47,607 nt of DNA from Cyanobacteria bacterium RM1_2_2 (GTDB lineage Bacteria > Cyanobacteriota > Cyanobacteriia > Elainellales > Elainellaceae). The stretch lies in contig JAAUQT010000015.1 of NCBI GenBank assembly GCA_012033495.1, forward strand, positions 1 through 47,607, written 5' to 3'. Each line of letters opens with the position of its first letter. Position 1 is the first letter of the stretch. Shown here one piece after another: positions 25,855-33,196 of this stretch. The position numbers and the translations under genes are program-made. The notes below the pieces were generated by a model, which was given only the letters and a program-made list of their open reading frames with translations, searched no databases and was not told the origin of the DNA.

Positions 25855-25878
25855 ACAGCAAAACAGCAAAGATATGAA
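25855..25878 (+). repeat. Short tandem repeat (8 bp x 3)
   Basis: The unit AGCAAAAC recurs about three times just before the antitoxin-like gene. It may affect the promoter of that gene. Confidence 0.5.
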
Positions 25879-25929
25879 AACCTGCTCTGCTATATGCCAG
25901 AATTGCACGGTTACTCTTCCGTCTCTGCA

Positions 25930-26163
25930 ATGGCTAAGGTTAAAACCATTCAATTTAGGGCACAGGTTCCTCAGGATATTGACTTCCTAATTCGGGCAAT
26001 CGCACCTTTCAAAAATGCAGGAAAGGATTGGACACTCAGCGATATTGTGGTTGAAGCACTAGCGGAGTGGTTGCAGAAGCCAGAGAACCGAGAACTGATT
26101 GAATCACATAATATTCTTGAAGGATTAGAACGCAGAGGCTTAACAACTAGCATTTATGACTAG
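25930..26163 (+). CDS. Antitoxin-like small protein (ribbon-helix-helix type suspected)
   Basis: From the ATG at 25930 the product is 77 residues: MAKVKTIQFRAQVPQDIDFLI, then IAPFKNAG, a helix LSDIVVEALAEWLQ and a charged tail ENRELIESHNILEGLERRGL. A basic beta strand followed by two helices (strand IQFRAQV, helix IDFLIRAI, helix SDIVVEALAEWL) is the ribbon-helix-helix layout of antitoxins. The longer frame from 25894 lacks protein character. It is followed three bases later by a 43-residue gene and then a PIN toxin, all on one strand, which supports an antitoxin role. Not matched to a named family. Confidence 0.65.
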   Translation: MAKVKTIQFRAQVPQDIDFLIRAIAPFKNAGKDWTLSDIVVEALAEWLQKPENRELIESHNILEGLERRGLTTSIYD

Positions 26164-26166
26164 AGG

Positions 26167-26298
26167 ATGTTTGTTGTGGCTGCGAAGAAAAGAAAGCCAG
26201 AAATCCGTGTGTTTGTGGAGGAAGATTTGGATCGTCTCCTCAAAGCAATAGCGGGTATCAAAGACAGCCGTAGCCAGCGGAATAGAGCAGCAGGATAA
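26167..26298 (+). CDS. Short antitoxin-like protein or fragment, 43 aa
   Basis: Encodes MFVVAAKKRKPEIRVFVEED followed by LDRLLKAIAGIKDSRSQRNRA. The strand-helix pattern (EIRVFVEEDLDRLLKAIAGIK) parallels the start of the preceding antitoxin-like protein (IQFRAQVPQDIDFLIRAIAPFK), but the second helix is missing. It therefore looks like a truncated duplicate or a shortened partner for the PIN toxin, whose ATG is 30 bases on. AGAGG precedes the ATG. Too short to judge whether it is functional. Confidence 0.5.
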   Translation: MFVVAAKKRKPEIRVFVEEDLDRLLKAIAGIKDSRSQRNRAAG

Positions 26299-26327
26299 AA
26301 TAAAATAGCTTTGCTTTGAGCGAGCGC

Positions 26328-26690
26328 ATGACAAGAGTATATTTGGACACCAGTGCTTACAACCGTCCGTTTGATGATCAAACTCAGCCTAAAATTTTCC
26401 TTGAAACCCAAGCTGTAATCATCATTTTGCAGATGATTGAAGCAAAGGCAATTGAATTAATTGGCTCCTCAGTTTTGGAATATGAAAATAGCCGTAATCC
26501 TTATCCTATTAAGCAGGAGGCGATGAGCCGATATCTTCAGTTGGCTGAATTAAGGCAAGAAGTTGATGAAGCAATTCGTCAGAGAGCCGAAGAATTAGAA
26601 CAAGATGGATTAAGAGCGATTGATGCATTGCATGTCGCTTGTGCCGAGGCGGTTAACAGTGATTTTTCATCACTTGTGACAAGCGGCTGA
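26328..26690 (+). CDS. PIN domain toxin, frame broken near C terminus
   Basis: A PIN-fold ribonuclease, the toxin of VapBC-type systems. Acidic residues expected of the active site are D7 in VYLDTSAYNRPFD, the Glu in VLEYENSRN, and Asp in RAIDALHVACAEA. In the frame as read the protein ends SDFSSLVTSG at 26690. The neighbouring frame reads FITCDKRL...VVNPADFVLE and stops at 26773, which is the standard PIN ending and brings in the last acidic residue (TCD). One missing T in the GATTTTTC run at about 26663 explains the break; the repaired protein has 148 residues. The next gene begins within that repaired tail. Confidence 0.82.
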   Translation: MTRVYLDTSAYNRPFDDQTQPKIFLETQAVIIILQMIEAKAIELIGSSVLEYENSRNPYPIKQEAMSRYLQLAELRQEVDEAIRQRAEELEQDGLRAIDALHVACAEAVNSDFSSLVTSG

Positions 26691-26759
26691 TCAATCGATG
26701 TTCAGGGTTAACAATGAAAGTAGTAAATCCAGCCGATTTTGTTTTGGAGATGAGCAGCA

Positions 26760-26981
26760 ATGATCCAAGTTAAGAGTGAGCAACAAGTTTTACAGGAAGG
26801 ACTTCAGATTTTGCTATCCAACATGGAACTTTCTGCTGTGGCTCGGTTTTGGGCAGCCTGCAATATTAGCAAGGGAGACTACTTAAAACTCAAGGATCAG
26901 CTTTTCGCTCAAGAATCAGTGGGCAGCTTGTACTCCAAAATTATAGAGTTCCAAGCATCAAAGCGCGAGCCTAGCGGTTGA
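26760..26981 (+). CDS. Small hypothetical protein, 73 aa
   Basis: Unknown family; predicted all-helical (ELSAVARFWAACNISKGDYLKLKDQLF). The ATG at 26760 lies 14 bases before the repaired stop of the PIN toxin, the kind of overlap seen in one transcript, and GGAGATGAGCAGCA supplies a ribosome site. It may be an accessory component of the toxin cassette, or simply a follower gene. Confidence 0.6.
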   Translation: MIQVKSEQQVLQEGLQILLSNMELSAVARFWAACNISKGDYLKLKDQLFAQESVGSLYSKIIEFQASKREPSG

Positions 26982-27121
26982 GATCAGCGACGGCAAACAA
27001 AACAACTGTGTATAAATCAGAAACCAGTAGTTTGAAGTCTCCCTTAAAAAGAGAGATTTAGGGGAATCTCATACTTTGATGACATCGTAGAAGCTTGGGA
27101 ATCAGCTTTTGGAGGGCAGCA

Positions 27122-27370
27122 ATGAGCAAACAGCATGAAGTAGAAAGCCTGGATTTTGAGCAAGATTGGATGGCTTTAAAAGTCGATGGTCAGGTTTACC
27201 GTCTGCCCTTAGCACAAGTTTCTGAGCGCCTAGCAAATGCAACCGAGGCAGATCGCAAAATCTACCGGATCGCGCCTTCTGGTTATGGAATTCATTGGAC
27301 CACACTCGATGAAGACCTTTCGATTAATGGATTGTTGAAGCTTGCAACAGTTCGATTTCACGCTTCATAG
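27122..27370 (+). CDS. DUF2442 family protein
   Basis: From ATG 27122 (GGAGGGCAGCA just upstream decides the start over the GTG-like upstream frame at 27095) the product is 82 residues. The beta-rich VDGQVYRLPLAQVSERLANAT and the ending APSGYGIHWTTLDEDLSINGLL match DUF2442, a small family often encoded beside DUF4160 and suspected to be a toxin-antitoxin component. Here the DUF4160-type partner is not found; instead 16 codons ending FGGQQ overlap the ATG (ATGA), perhaps the relic of an upstream gene. Confidence 0.8.
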   Translation: MSKQHEVESLDFEQDWMALKVDGQVYRLPLAQVSERLANATEADRKIYRIAPSGYGIHWTTLDEDLSINGLLKLATVRFHAS

Positions 27371-27562
27371 AACACTTTTACGGTTGATTTGCAATTGATT
27401 TGCGGGTAAGTGGCTTCGAGATAGAAAGCTGATTGTTACTTTCTTTACAAAGGACTCGTGAAGCCTCTGCAATTTTTCTGAAAACGTGCGGGGATTAGAG
27501 GGAAGAGTCAGACTTTAGTGGGCAAACTGGAAATTAGCAACCGCTAAACAGTTCCCTACACA

Positions 27563-28900
27563 ATGAACATGACAGCCATTAGTCTTCGTTCTGCCCTTCA
27601 ATGCCTTCCTGACAATGCACAAGAACCCATTGTTGATCTCCATTTCTCAACTCAGCTATTAGAAGCGTTGGGATTTCAGCCGGAAGAGATTCATCCACAA
27701 TACGCTACTGGCAGCAAGATGGTAGTTGACAAAGCAGCCAGGAAAACGATTGGAAATGATATCTTTCTACACACAAAATCTAATCCCTACCTTCTAGTGG
27801 AACTAAAGGGAAGAGACATCAATTTATCTGAAGGTTCCGCACAGTATCACAAGACGGTTAATCAACTAAAAGGATATCTGCTCGATTCAAATTGCAAATC
27901 GGCTCAGTGGGGAATTATTACAAATTCTTGCCACATTCAGCTATTTCGTAAGCATGGAAAAGTCGTTTATCCTGCCACAAAATGTCTTTCGCTTGACCTA
28001 GATAACATTGATGAGATCGTTGCTGACATTCGTAGAAAGATTGAAACTCCAACTAAAGCATTAACTATCGCAGTCTACAACAACAAAGGTGGAGTTGGTA
28101 AAGCAACAACGGCTGTTAATCTAGCAGCTATATTAACGTTTCTTGGCAAGAAAGTTTTAGCCGTTGATTTTGATCCTAATCAACAAGATTTAACCAGTTC
28201 ATTAAAGCTTGCCGTGAGCAAAGGTAACGTTTATAAAGCTCTTAGCGATCGAGATATAGAGCTTCTAAATACCGTGTGTCCCTACTCATTTCCTCTTAAG
28301 AGTGGTAATGCAGAATTACGATTTGATGTGCTTCCTGCTGATGAAGAGATGGCTTCTCTCACAGACGATTCACTTCTCAAACAATTCAAACGAAATAGAC
28401 TCTATCAGAAACTGAACACTGCAAGGCAAAAGTACGATTATATCTTGATAGATTCTCCTCCGAACTGGCGCCATATCAGTCAATTAGCTGTGTATGCAGC
28501 AGATGTTGTTTTGATTCCAACTAAGCACAATAACCTTTTCTCATTAGAGAACGCAGCGACAGTAATTAAGAGATTCATTCCTGAAATACAAGCTCAAAAA
28601 GCCAATGGTAGCCCCATTCCGCTACCTATTTTTTTCAATGGAGAAAAGATTACACAACCTCAATTATTAGTTGCTCAGCAGGAAATCAATAACATCATTA
28701 AAGCTGCTAAGCAAGAGAAAATTGATTTGTTACCTTACTTCTATCCTAGGCATACCAGTGCAAAGGATCTGCACATTCATCAAGTGCCCAGCTATGCCAA
28801 CATTGCCAGTGCAGCATTTTCTCGTGTTCCTGCGGTGTATCGGGATCGATCTGCTCACGAATACTACAAAGATTTAGCGAAGGAGTATTTTTTACAATGA
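27563..28900 (+). CDS. Fusion of restriction-nuclease-like (HSDR_N/PD-D/ExK) domain to ParA-type ATPase
   Basis: A 445-residue two-domain protein. Residues about 1-160 resemble the N-terminal nuclease fold of type I restriction R subunits: D66 in GNDIFL, E80-x-K82 in LLVELKGRD, Q101 in TVNQLKGYL, then WGIITN, giving a possible active site D-ExK-Q. Residues about 166-445 are a deviant-Walker ParA/MinD ATPase: YNNKGGVGKATTA (lysines 175 and 180), VDFDPNQQDLT (Walker A prime) and LIDSPPN (297-301). The usual Thr after GK is Ala181, which removes a magnesium ligand. It begins with no clear ribosome site at either ATG (27563 or two codons on). Its stop overlaps the next gene by ATGA. A nuclease coupled to ParA and a ParB-like partner may act on plasmids or phages, or position DNA; function is not known. 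Confidence 0.85.
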   Translation: MNMTAISLRSALQCLPDNAQEPIVDLHFSTQLLEALGFQPEEIHPQYATGSKMVVDKAARKTIGNDIFLHTKSNPYLLVELKGRDINLSEGSAQYHKTVNQLKGYLLDSNCKSAQWGIITNSCHIQLFRKHGKVVYPATKCLSLDLDNIDEIVADIRRKIETPTKALTIAVYNNKGGVGKATTAVNLAAILTFLGKKVLAVDFDPNQQDLTSSLKLAVSKGNVYKALSDRDIELLNTVCPYSFPLKSGNAELRFDVLPADEEMASLTDDSLLKQFKRNRLYQKLNTARQKYDYILIDSPPNWRHISQLAVYAADVVLIPTKHNNLFSLENAATVIKRFIPEIQAQKANGSPIPLPIFFNGEKITQPQLLVAQQEINNIIKAAKQEKIDLLPYFYPRHTSAKDLHIHQVPSYANIASAAFSRVPAVYRDRSAHEYYKDLAKEYFLQ

Positions 28901-29592
28901 GTCATTTCAACGACATCGGAAATTTAATGCATCTCTATCTAGATGAGATAGATCCGGGCGAAGGAACCGATGCTCCTGCGTTTTTAATTAAAGCAACTGC
29001 TCATTTGCTCAATCAAAAAGGTGGTCAAAATTCGGTTCCAATTATCGTTAAAGAAGTTGGCGAAGATAAATACGAATTAATTGGCAATTCTTTCATCTAT
29101 GCCGTCGCTGAAGAAGCTGGATTAGAGCGGGTTTGGTGTATTGTCACAGACGGTAAAGATGACACAATTGAAGTAACTCAAGTTCTTGCTGGCGAAAAAA
29201 TACCAAAAATCAATCTCTCTAAAGCATCGAGAGACGAAATTGCAGCAGCGTTAGAATACTTGATTGAACAGCCAGGCAGTATTCTCAAGACTGTTAAACT
29301 TGCTATTGCAACAAATCGAATTGATGAAGCTCCTCGCCAATATTGGAAAACATTTGAGCCAATCGTTAACCTCAAATGCGGCATTACTAAAGGCAAAAAA
29401 CTTGATGCTCTAAAACAAGTCTTTTACTTAACGCCTCAATCCATGCCAGACACAATTACCGATCCTGACATTCTCAAAACAATGTCAATAACTGATCTAA
29501 AAGCAATCGCCAAGAAGCGAGGTATCACTGGCATCAGCAAAATGAAAAAAGATGCATTAGTTGAGGCACTGAGCAACAGTAAGCCGAATTAA
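28897..29592 (+). CDS. ParB-like (Srx-fold) protein with C-terminal Rho-N/SAP-like module
   Basis: A 231-residue partner translated from an ATG within the stop of the ParA fusion. Residues about 47-90 (VPIIVKEVGEDKYELIGNSF and AEEAGLERVWCIVTDG) follow the ParB N-terminal pattern (beta strand, D/E-x-Y-E-L-I-x-G, alpha, A-G-L, V-x-x-I-V). The GERR motif that binds CTP in true ParB reads GNSFIYAV, so CTPase function is doubtful. The centre (about 108-175) is helical. Residues about 190-228 (MSITDLKAIAKKRGITGISKMKKDALVEAL) form a Rho-N/SAP-like helix-turn-helix for nucleic-acid binding; only the two ends are given here. It should be the DNA-binding member of the two-gene system. Confidence 0.78.
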   Translation: MSHFNDIGNLMHLYLDEIDPGEGTDAPAFLIKATAHLLNQKGGQNSVPIIVKEVGEDKYELIGNSFIYAVAEEAGLERVWCIVTDGKDDTIEVTQVLAGEKIPKINLSKASRDEIAAALEYLIEQPGSILKTVKLAIATNRIDEAPRQYWKTFEPIVNLKCGITKGKKLDALKQVFYLTPQSMPDTITDPDILKTMSITDLKAIAKKRGITGISKMKKDALVEALSNSKPN

Positions 29593-30179
29593 TCGCCCGC
29601 CTCTGGTTCGCCTGCGCTCAACACCTGCTCAGCCGTCAGCGTCAGGTCGGGGAACTGGGGCGAGAGCAGCCGATCAGCAGCGCGAAACACACCCACCTCT
29701 CCGTAAACGCCAGCTTGCAGTTGCAGCACGGTGATTGTTTGCGGCGCTGGGTCAATTAGCCAATATTCAGGAATGCCGATATCCTGATACTGATTGCGCT
29801 TCGCCACATAGTCACGATTTTGTTGGAGTTCACCCGAACTGACGACTTCCACAACCAGAAGCGGCGCAGCCATCGACAGACGAACGGTGTTGCGGCGAGC
29901 CAACTGCTGGATATGTTCTTGGCGAAGGATCGTCAGGTCAGGAAAACGATTTCTCGGTTCGCCCCGCACTTCTAGCTCCAGCCCGTGCCCTCGGATGCGG
30001 CGATGTCCAACAATTGGCAAAAATATCGCAAACAGAAAATTAGCAATTTCGACATTAAATCCTGACTCTGGCGGCACTTCGATCAGTTCTCCGTTGAATA
30101 GCTCGTATAGGCAATCAGTTCCATCGTCGTATTCCAGATATTCCTCAAAGCTCCGGAAGTGGGGTTTGGTTTGCAGCAT
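29589..30179 (-). CDS. Uma2 family (DUF820) endonuclease-like protein
   Basis: A 196-residue Uma2 protein. FRSFEEYLEYDDG starts the domain; RFPDLTILRQEH, LLVVEVVSSG, and the K/Y segment RDYVAKRNQYQDIGIPEYWLIDP give the PD-(D/E)XK-like core. The gene is convergent with the ParB-like gene and overlaps its last four bases. It is a paralogue of the gene at 24762 (same ending QFPDLTLTAEQVLSAGE). The two flank the toxin/ParA region, which is consistent with an accessory island bordered by Uma2 genes, though the flanking genes are inverted-unrelated single copies rather than an element. Confidence 0.87.
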   Translation of the reverse strand: MLQTKPHFRSFEEYLEYDDGTDCLYELFNGELIEVPPESGFNVEIANFLFAIFLPIVGHRRIRGHGLELEVRGEPRNRFPDLTILRQEHIQQLARRNTVRLSMAAPLLVVEVVSSGELQQNRDYVAKRNQYQDIGIPEYWLIDPAPQTITVLQLQAGVYGEVGVFRAADRLLSPQFPDLTLTAEQVLSAGEPEAGD

Positions 30180-30337
30180 GGGTTCTTTCAGTTGATGGAG
30201 TTAGATTAATACTACTGTTCTATATCACTTGCATTCAACCCTCTATACGAAAGGCGATTCCCTCAGTGCCGCTGTAAATCGAAACGGTATAAGGTGATAA
30301 GTAATAGAAAAAACTTTTGCATCGTTTGAATTGACCT

Positions 30338-31840
30338 ATGAGCTTCAACGACGAGTTTGAGCTACTCCTGCGGGCCCGCTATCCGTTGATTTACATTCCG
30401 ACTCGTGAAGAAGAACGGCTAGAGGCAGCCATCGCCCACTCTGCCAAGCAGCAAGGCAACCGAGGCGTTTACATCTGGGATTTTGTCGATGGCTATCAGG
30501 GCAACCCCACCGATGCGGGTTTTGGGCGGCGCAACCCCCTGCAAGCGCTTGAACTGGTCGAAAAAATTCCGGCAACCGTTCCGGCAGTGTTTATTCTGCG
30601 CGACTATCACCGCTTCCTCGACGATGTGGCGATTGCCCGCAAGCTGAGAAATCTGGCGCGATTATTGAAGGCTCAGCCCAAAAACATTGTGATTGTTTCG
30701 CCGCAGATTGCCATTCCCGACGATTTGAGCGAAGTGCTGACGGTGCTAGAGTTTCCGCTGCCCAACCTCACCGAAATTCGAGTCGAGCTAGAGCGGCTGC
30801 TGGCAGCCACGGGTCAAAGCATTGATGCCAAAATGGTCGATGAATTGGTGCGCTCCTGTCAGGGATTGTCAATGGATCGAATTCGTCGCGTCTTAGCCAA
30901 AGGCATCGCCACCCACGGCACGCTGCAAGCAGAAGATGTGGAATTAATTTTGGAAGAAAAGCGGCAGACAATCCGCCAGACTCAAATTCTTGACTTTTAC
31001 CCTGCCACTGAACGGATTTCCGATATCGGCGGGCTGGATAACCTCAAAGACTGGCTGTTGCGACGGGGCGGCGCCTTTTCAGAACGGGCCCGGCAGTATG
31101 GCTTGCCCCATCCGCGAGGGTTGCTGCTGGTCGGCATTCAGGGCACAGGCAAATCACTGACGGCGAAAGCCATTGCCCACCACTGGCATCTCCCCTTGCT
31201 GCGGTTGGATGTCGGTCGGCTGTTTGCCGGATTAGTTGGAGAGTCAGAGGCTCGCACTCGTCAGATGATTCAGCTTGCCGAGGCGTTGGCTCCCTGCATT
31301 TTATGGATCGACGAAATCGACAAAGCCTTTGCCGGATTCGACGGTCGGGGCGATTCGGGCACCACCAGCCGCGTGTTTGGCACATTCATTACCTGGCTAG
31401 CAGAAAAAAATTCGCCGGTGTTTGTGGTGGCAACGGCCAATAATATCCAAGCTTTGCCGCCCGAAATGCTGCGACGGGGACGCTTTGACGAGATCTTTTT
31501 CGTCGGGTTGCCCAACCAAGAAGAACGCCGCGCCATTTTTGGAGTTCACCTGTCGCGGTTGCGGCCACACAACTTGCAGATCTACGATCTCGATCGCCTC
31601 GCCTACGAAACGCCCGACTTTTCCGGCGCAGAAATTGAGCAAATTTTAATTGAAGCGATGCATCTCGGCTTCAGCCAAAACCGGGACTTTACAACGCAAG
31701 ACATTCTAGAAGCCGCCAGCCAAATTATTCCGCTAGCTCGCACCGCTCAAGAGCAAATTCAGCTTTTACAAGAATGGGCCGCCACAGGCAAAGTGCGGCT
31801 GGCATCGCGGCAGACAGGTTTAGGTAGCAGAATTTCTTAA
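30338..31840 (+). CDS. ycf46: AAA+ ATPase, Ycf46 homologue
   Basis: A 500-residue AAA+ protein conserved from cyanobacteria to red-algal plastids. An N-terminal regulatory region of about 240 residues (FELLLRARYPLIYIPTREEER, in parts) precedes the ATPase: Walker A GIQGTGKS at about 264-271, Walker B LWIDEIDKAF, sensor VATANN and arginine finger RRGRFDE. The Ycf46 homologue of Synechocystis (slr0374) was reported to affect inorganic carbon uptake; that is known of the family, not seen here. No ribosome site stronger than AATTG is apparent. It precedes the SH3-domain gene by 41 bases on the same strand. Confidence 0.92.
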   Translation: MSFNDEFELLLRARYPLIYIPTREEERLEAAIAHSAKQQGNRGVYIWDFVDGYQGNPTDAGFGRRNPLQALELVEKIPATVPAVFILRDYHRFLDDVAIARKLRNLARLLKAQPKNIVIVSPQIAIPDDLSEVLTVLEFPLPNLTEIRVELERLLAATGQSIDAKMVDELVRSCQGLSMDRIRRVLAKGIATHGTLQAEDVELILEEKRQTIRQTQILDFYPATERISDIGGLDNLKDWLLRRGGAFSERARQYGLPHPRGLLLVGIQGTGKSLTAKAIAHHWHLPLLRLDVGRLFAGLVGESEARTRQMIQLAEALAPCILWIDEIDKAFAGFDGRGDSGTTSRVFGTFITWLAEKNSPVFVVATANNIQALPPEMLRRGRFDEIFFVGLPNQEERRAIFGVHLSRLRPHNLQIYDLDRLAYETPDFSGAEIEQILIEAMHLGFSQNRDFTTQDILEAASQIIPLARTAQEQIQLLQEWAATGKVRLASRQTGLGSRIS

Positions 31841-31881
31841 CAGTCTCTACAATGAGTCATTCCAATTCTGGATAGCAAACT

Positions 31882-32352
31882 ATGAGGATGAGTGTCCCTG
31901 GGGTATTCAAGTTCATACTGGGATTTGCGCTGGCAATTGCCCTATTGTTTTTAACAGGCGCAGGTCTCACCCGCTACCTGCTGTCTCGACTCACCACGCC
32001 ACCCCCCAGACCCACTTTTACCAACGACCCATCTCCCAGTCCGGTTGGTAGCTCGGCTGCGAGTCCAGCGGCCAGTCCACCCGCCGCAGAAATTGCCCCT
32101 CCTACTCCGGCAGTGGTTGCCAGCCCTTCGCCCTCTCCTTCACCGATAGGCTATCGGGCCCGAGTCACCCAACCCATCGGCTTGATTTTGCGCCAGGAAC
32201 CCACCACAGAAGCCGCTCGCCTAGGCGGAATCGAGTTTAACGAAGAGGTGACAGTCCTAGAAGATAGCCCAGACGGAGGCTGGCAAAAAGTTCGGGCGGG
32301 CAGCGGCGCGGAAGGTTGGGTGAAAGGTGGCAACACTGCTCGGCTGGACTAG
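31882..32352 (+). CDS. Membrane-anchored SH3-domain protein
   Basis: Residues 1-35 hold one transmembrane helix (FILGFALAIALLFLTGAGL). A disordered linker rich in Pro, Ser and Ala (about 40-90) leads to a bacterial SH3 (SH3b) domain: YRARVTQPIGLILRQEP and GGIEFNEEVTVLEDS, ending GAEGWVKGGNTARL. Such proteins often tether to peptidoglycan or periplasmic partners. It follows ycf46 by 41 bases. ATGAGGATG gives two starts two codons apart; I chose the first. A tandem 17-base repeat overlaps the stop codon. Confidence 0.8.
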   Translation: MRMSVPGVFKFILGFALAIALLFLTGAGLTRYLLSRLTTPPPRPTFTNDPSPSPVGSSAASPAASPPAAEIAPPTPAVVASPSPSPSPIGYRARVTQPIGLILRQEPTTEAARLGGIEFNEEVTVLEDSPDGGWQKVRAGSGAEGWVKGGNTARLD

Positions 32353-32371
32353 GGATTCGGCTGGACTAGGG
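32340..32371 (+). repeat. Short tandem duplication (17 bp x 2) across the SH3 gene stop
   Basis: TCGGCTGGACTAGGG occurs at 32340-32354 and again at 32357-32371 (period 17). The first copy contains the stop codon of the SH3-domain gene (CTGGACTAG). Confidence 0.85.
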
Positions 32372-32711
32372 GGCAGAAGGTAGAGGACAAAAGGTAGGAG
32401 GGGGAGAATGGGCTGGTGCTGAGTGTATATTTCGCGCGGGATTTTGCGTCAATTTGTTTTTTGAATTTGATGCTGTCCGCGAATCAGTTGTGGGCTACCG
32501 GAGAAAGTCTTTAGATCCTTACAGCCTCGAAGGTGAAACTGAAAGCGCTTCTTCCAGTTCCCTTCTGCCTTTTGCCTCTTCTTTGTTAAGAAACTTATGT
32601 AAACCTAAATCTTGATTACAAGATTGCCCTTGCAAATTAAGCATGTTGAGGTTGGATGGTAGGTTGATGTGAAGGGCTTTTTGATACCAATACATCAATT
32701 TTGAATTCAGC
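32353..32711. other. Spacer with polypurine and TGCCTTTTGCC-type simple sequence
   Basis: About 360 bases without a believable gene. GGGCAGAAGGTAGAGGACAA at 32371-32390 and, inverted, TTCTGCCTTTTGCCTCTTC near 32563-32581 resemble the degenerate heptamer-type repeats (CTGCCTT) common between cyanobacterial genes. The 67-codon open frame on the minus strand (32519-32722) has no support. Confidence 0.4.
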
Positions 32712-32882
32712 ATGTACAACAAAAACGCTAAGAAAGATTGGTTAGCTGCCTCAGTAACGGCTGGTATCGGTGCAGGGGTTCCTGCCTACATTGCCGTATT
32801 GAATGGGCAAAATCCGCTCTATGCCTTAGGAATTACTGGACTGGCAGTCATGCTTGCTCTGGTAATCGATCACTACTGGTAA
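32712..32882 (+). CDS. Small membrane protein, 56 aa
   Basis: Encodes MYNKNAKKDWLAASVTAGIG and GVPAYIAVLNGQNPLYALGIT, then GLAVMLALVIDHYW. Two hydrophobic segments (about residues 10-30 and 36-52) with a short loop suggest a hairpin in the membrane. No Shine-Dalgarno is evident, but amino-acid composition and the strong terminator 84 bases after the stop support a gene. No function known. Confidence 0.55.
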   Translation: MYNKNAKKDWLAASVTAGIGAGVPAYIAVLNGQNPLYALGITGLAVMLALVIDHYW

Positions 32883-32965
32883 GTTAGATCATCTTCAAGT
32901 TCAATCCATCACCTATATAACTTCGATTAAGAAACACCTCCTCGCTATCCTAGAAGTTTTGAGCG

Positions 32966-32996
32966 ATCCAGTTTTCCTAAGAAAGCTGGATTTTTT
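32966..32996 (+). terminator. Rho-independent terminator
   Basis: ATCCAG (32966-32971) pairs with CTGGAT (32985-32990... within 32985-32991), extended by TTTC/GAAA around a CTAA loop, and followed by TTTTTT. It ends the transcript of the 56-residue membrane protein. Confidence 0.85.
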
Positions 32997-33196
32997 CATG
33001 GATTAGCGCTGCCTGTGTTGCCAGGATGGACACCAATTTGGGGTTTAATTTGGAGTGATGATTTCTTTACCCCTGTGATGAGTCTGTGATGAGGTAGATT
33101 GCCCTGATCAGCGATGTTTTGATGATTGTAGAATCTATTGCTGAGTGGAACTTCGGTATTAGCGACTGCTTTGGCTACCCGGAAAGCCCTGGCAAG

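Noticed and set aside
27563..28900. Reading the ParA fusion as carboxysome-positioning McdA because ccmK genes are in the window
   Set aside because: It has an N-terminal nuclease-like domain and a ParB/Rho-N partner unlike McdB, and it lies 8 kb from the ccmK genes.
24762..30179. Composite transposon bounded by the two Uma2 genes
   Set aside because: The two genes are on the same strand, differ considerably, and no transposase or flanking repeat was seen.
32519..32722. 67-codon minus-strand frame
   Set aside because: Overlaps the start of the better supported 56-residue membrane protein and contains simple repeats.
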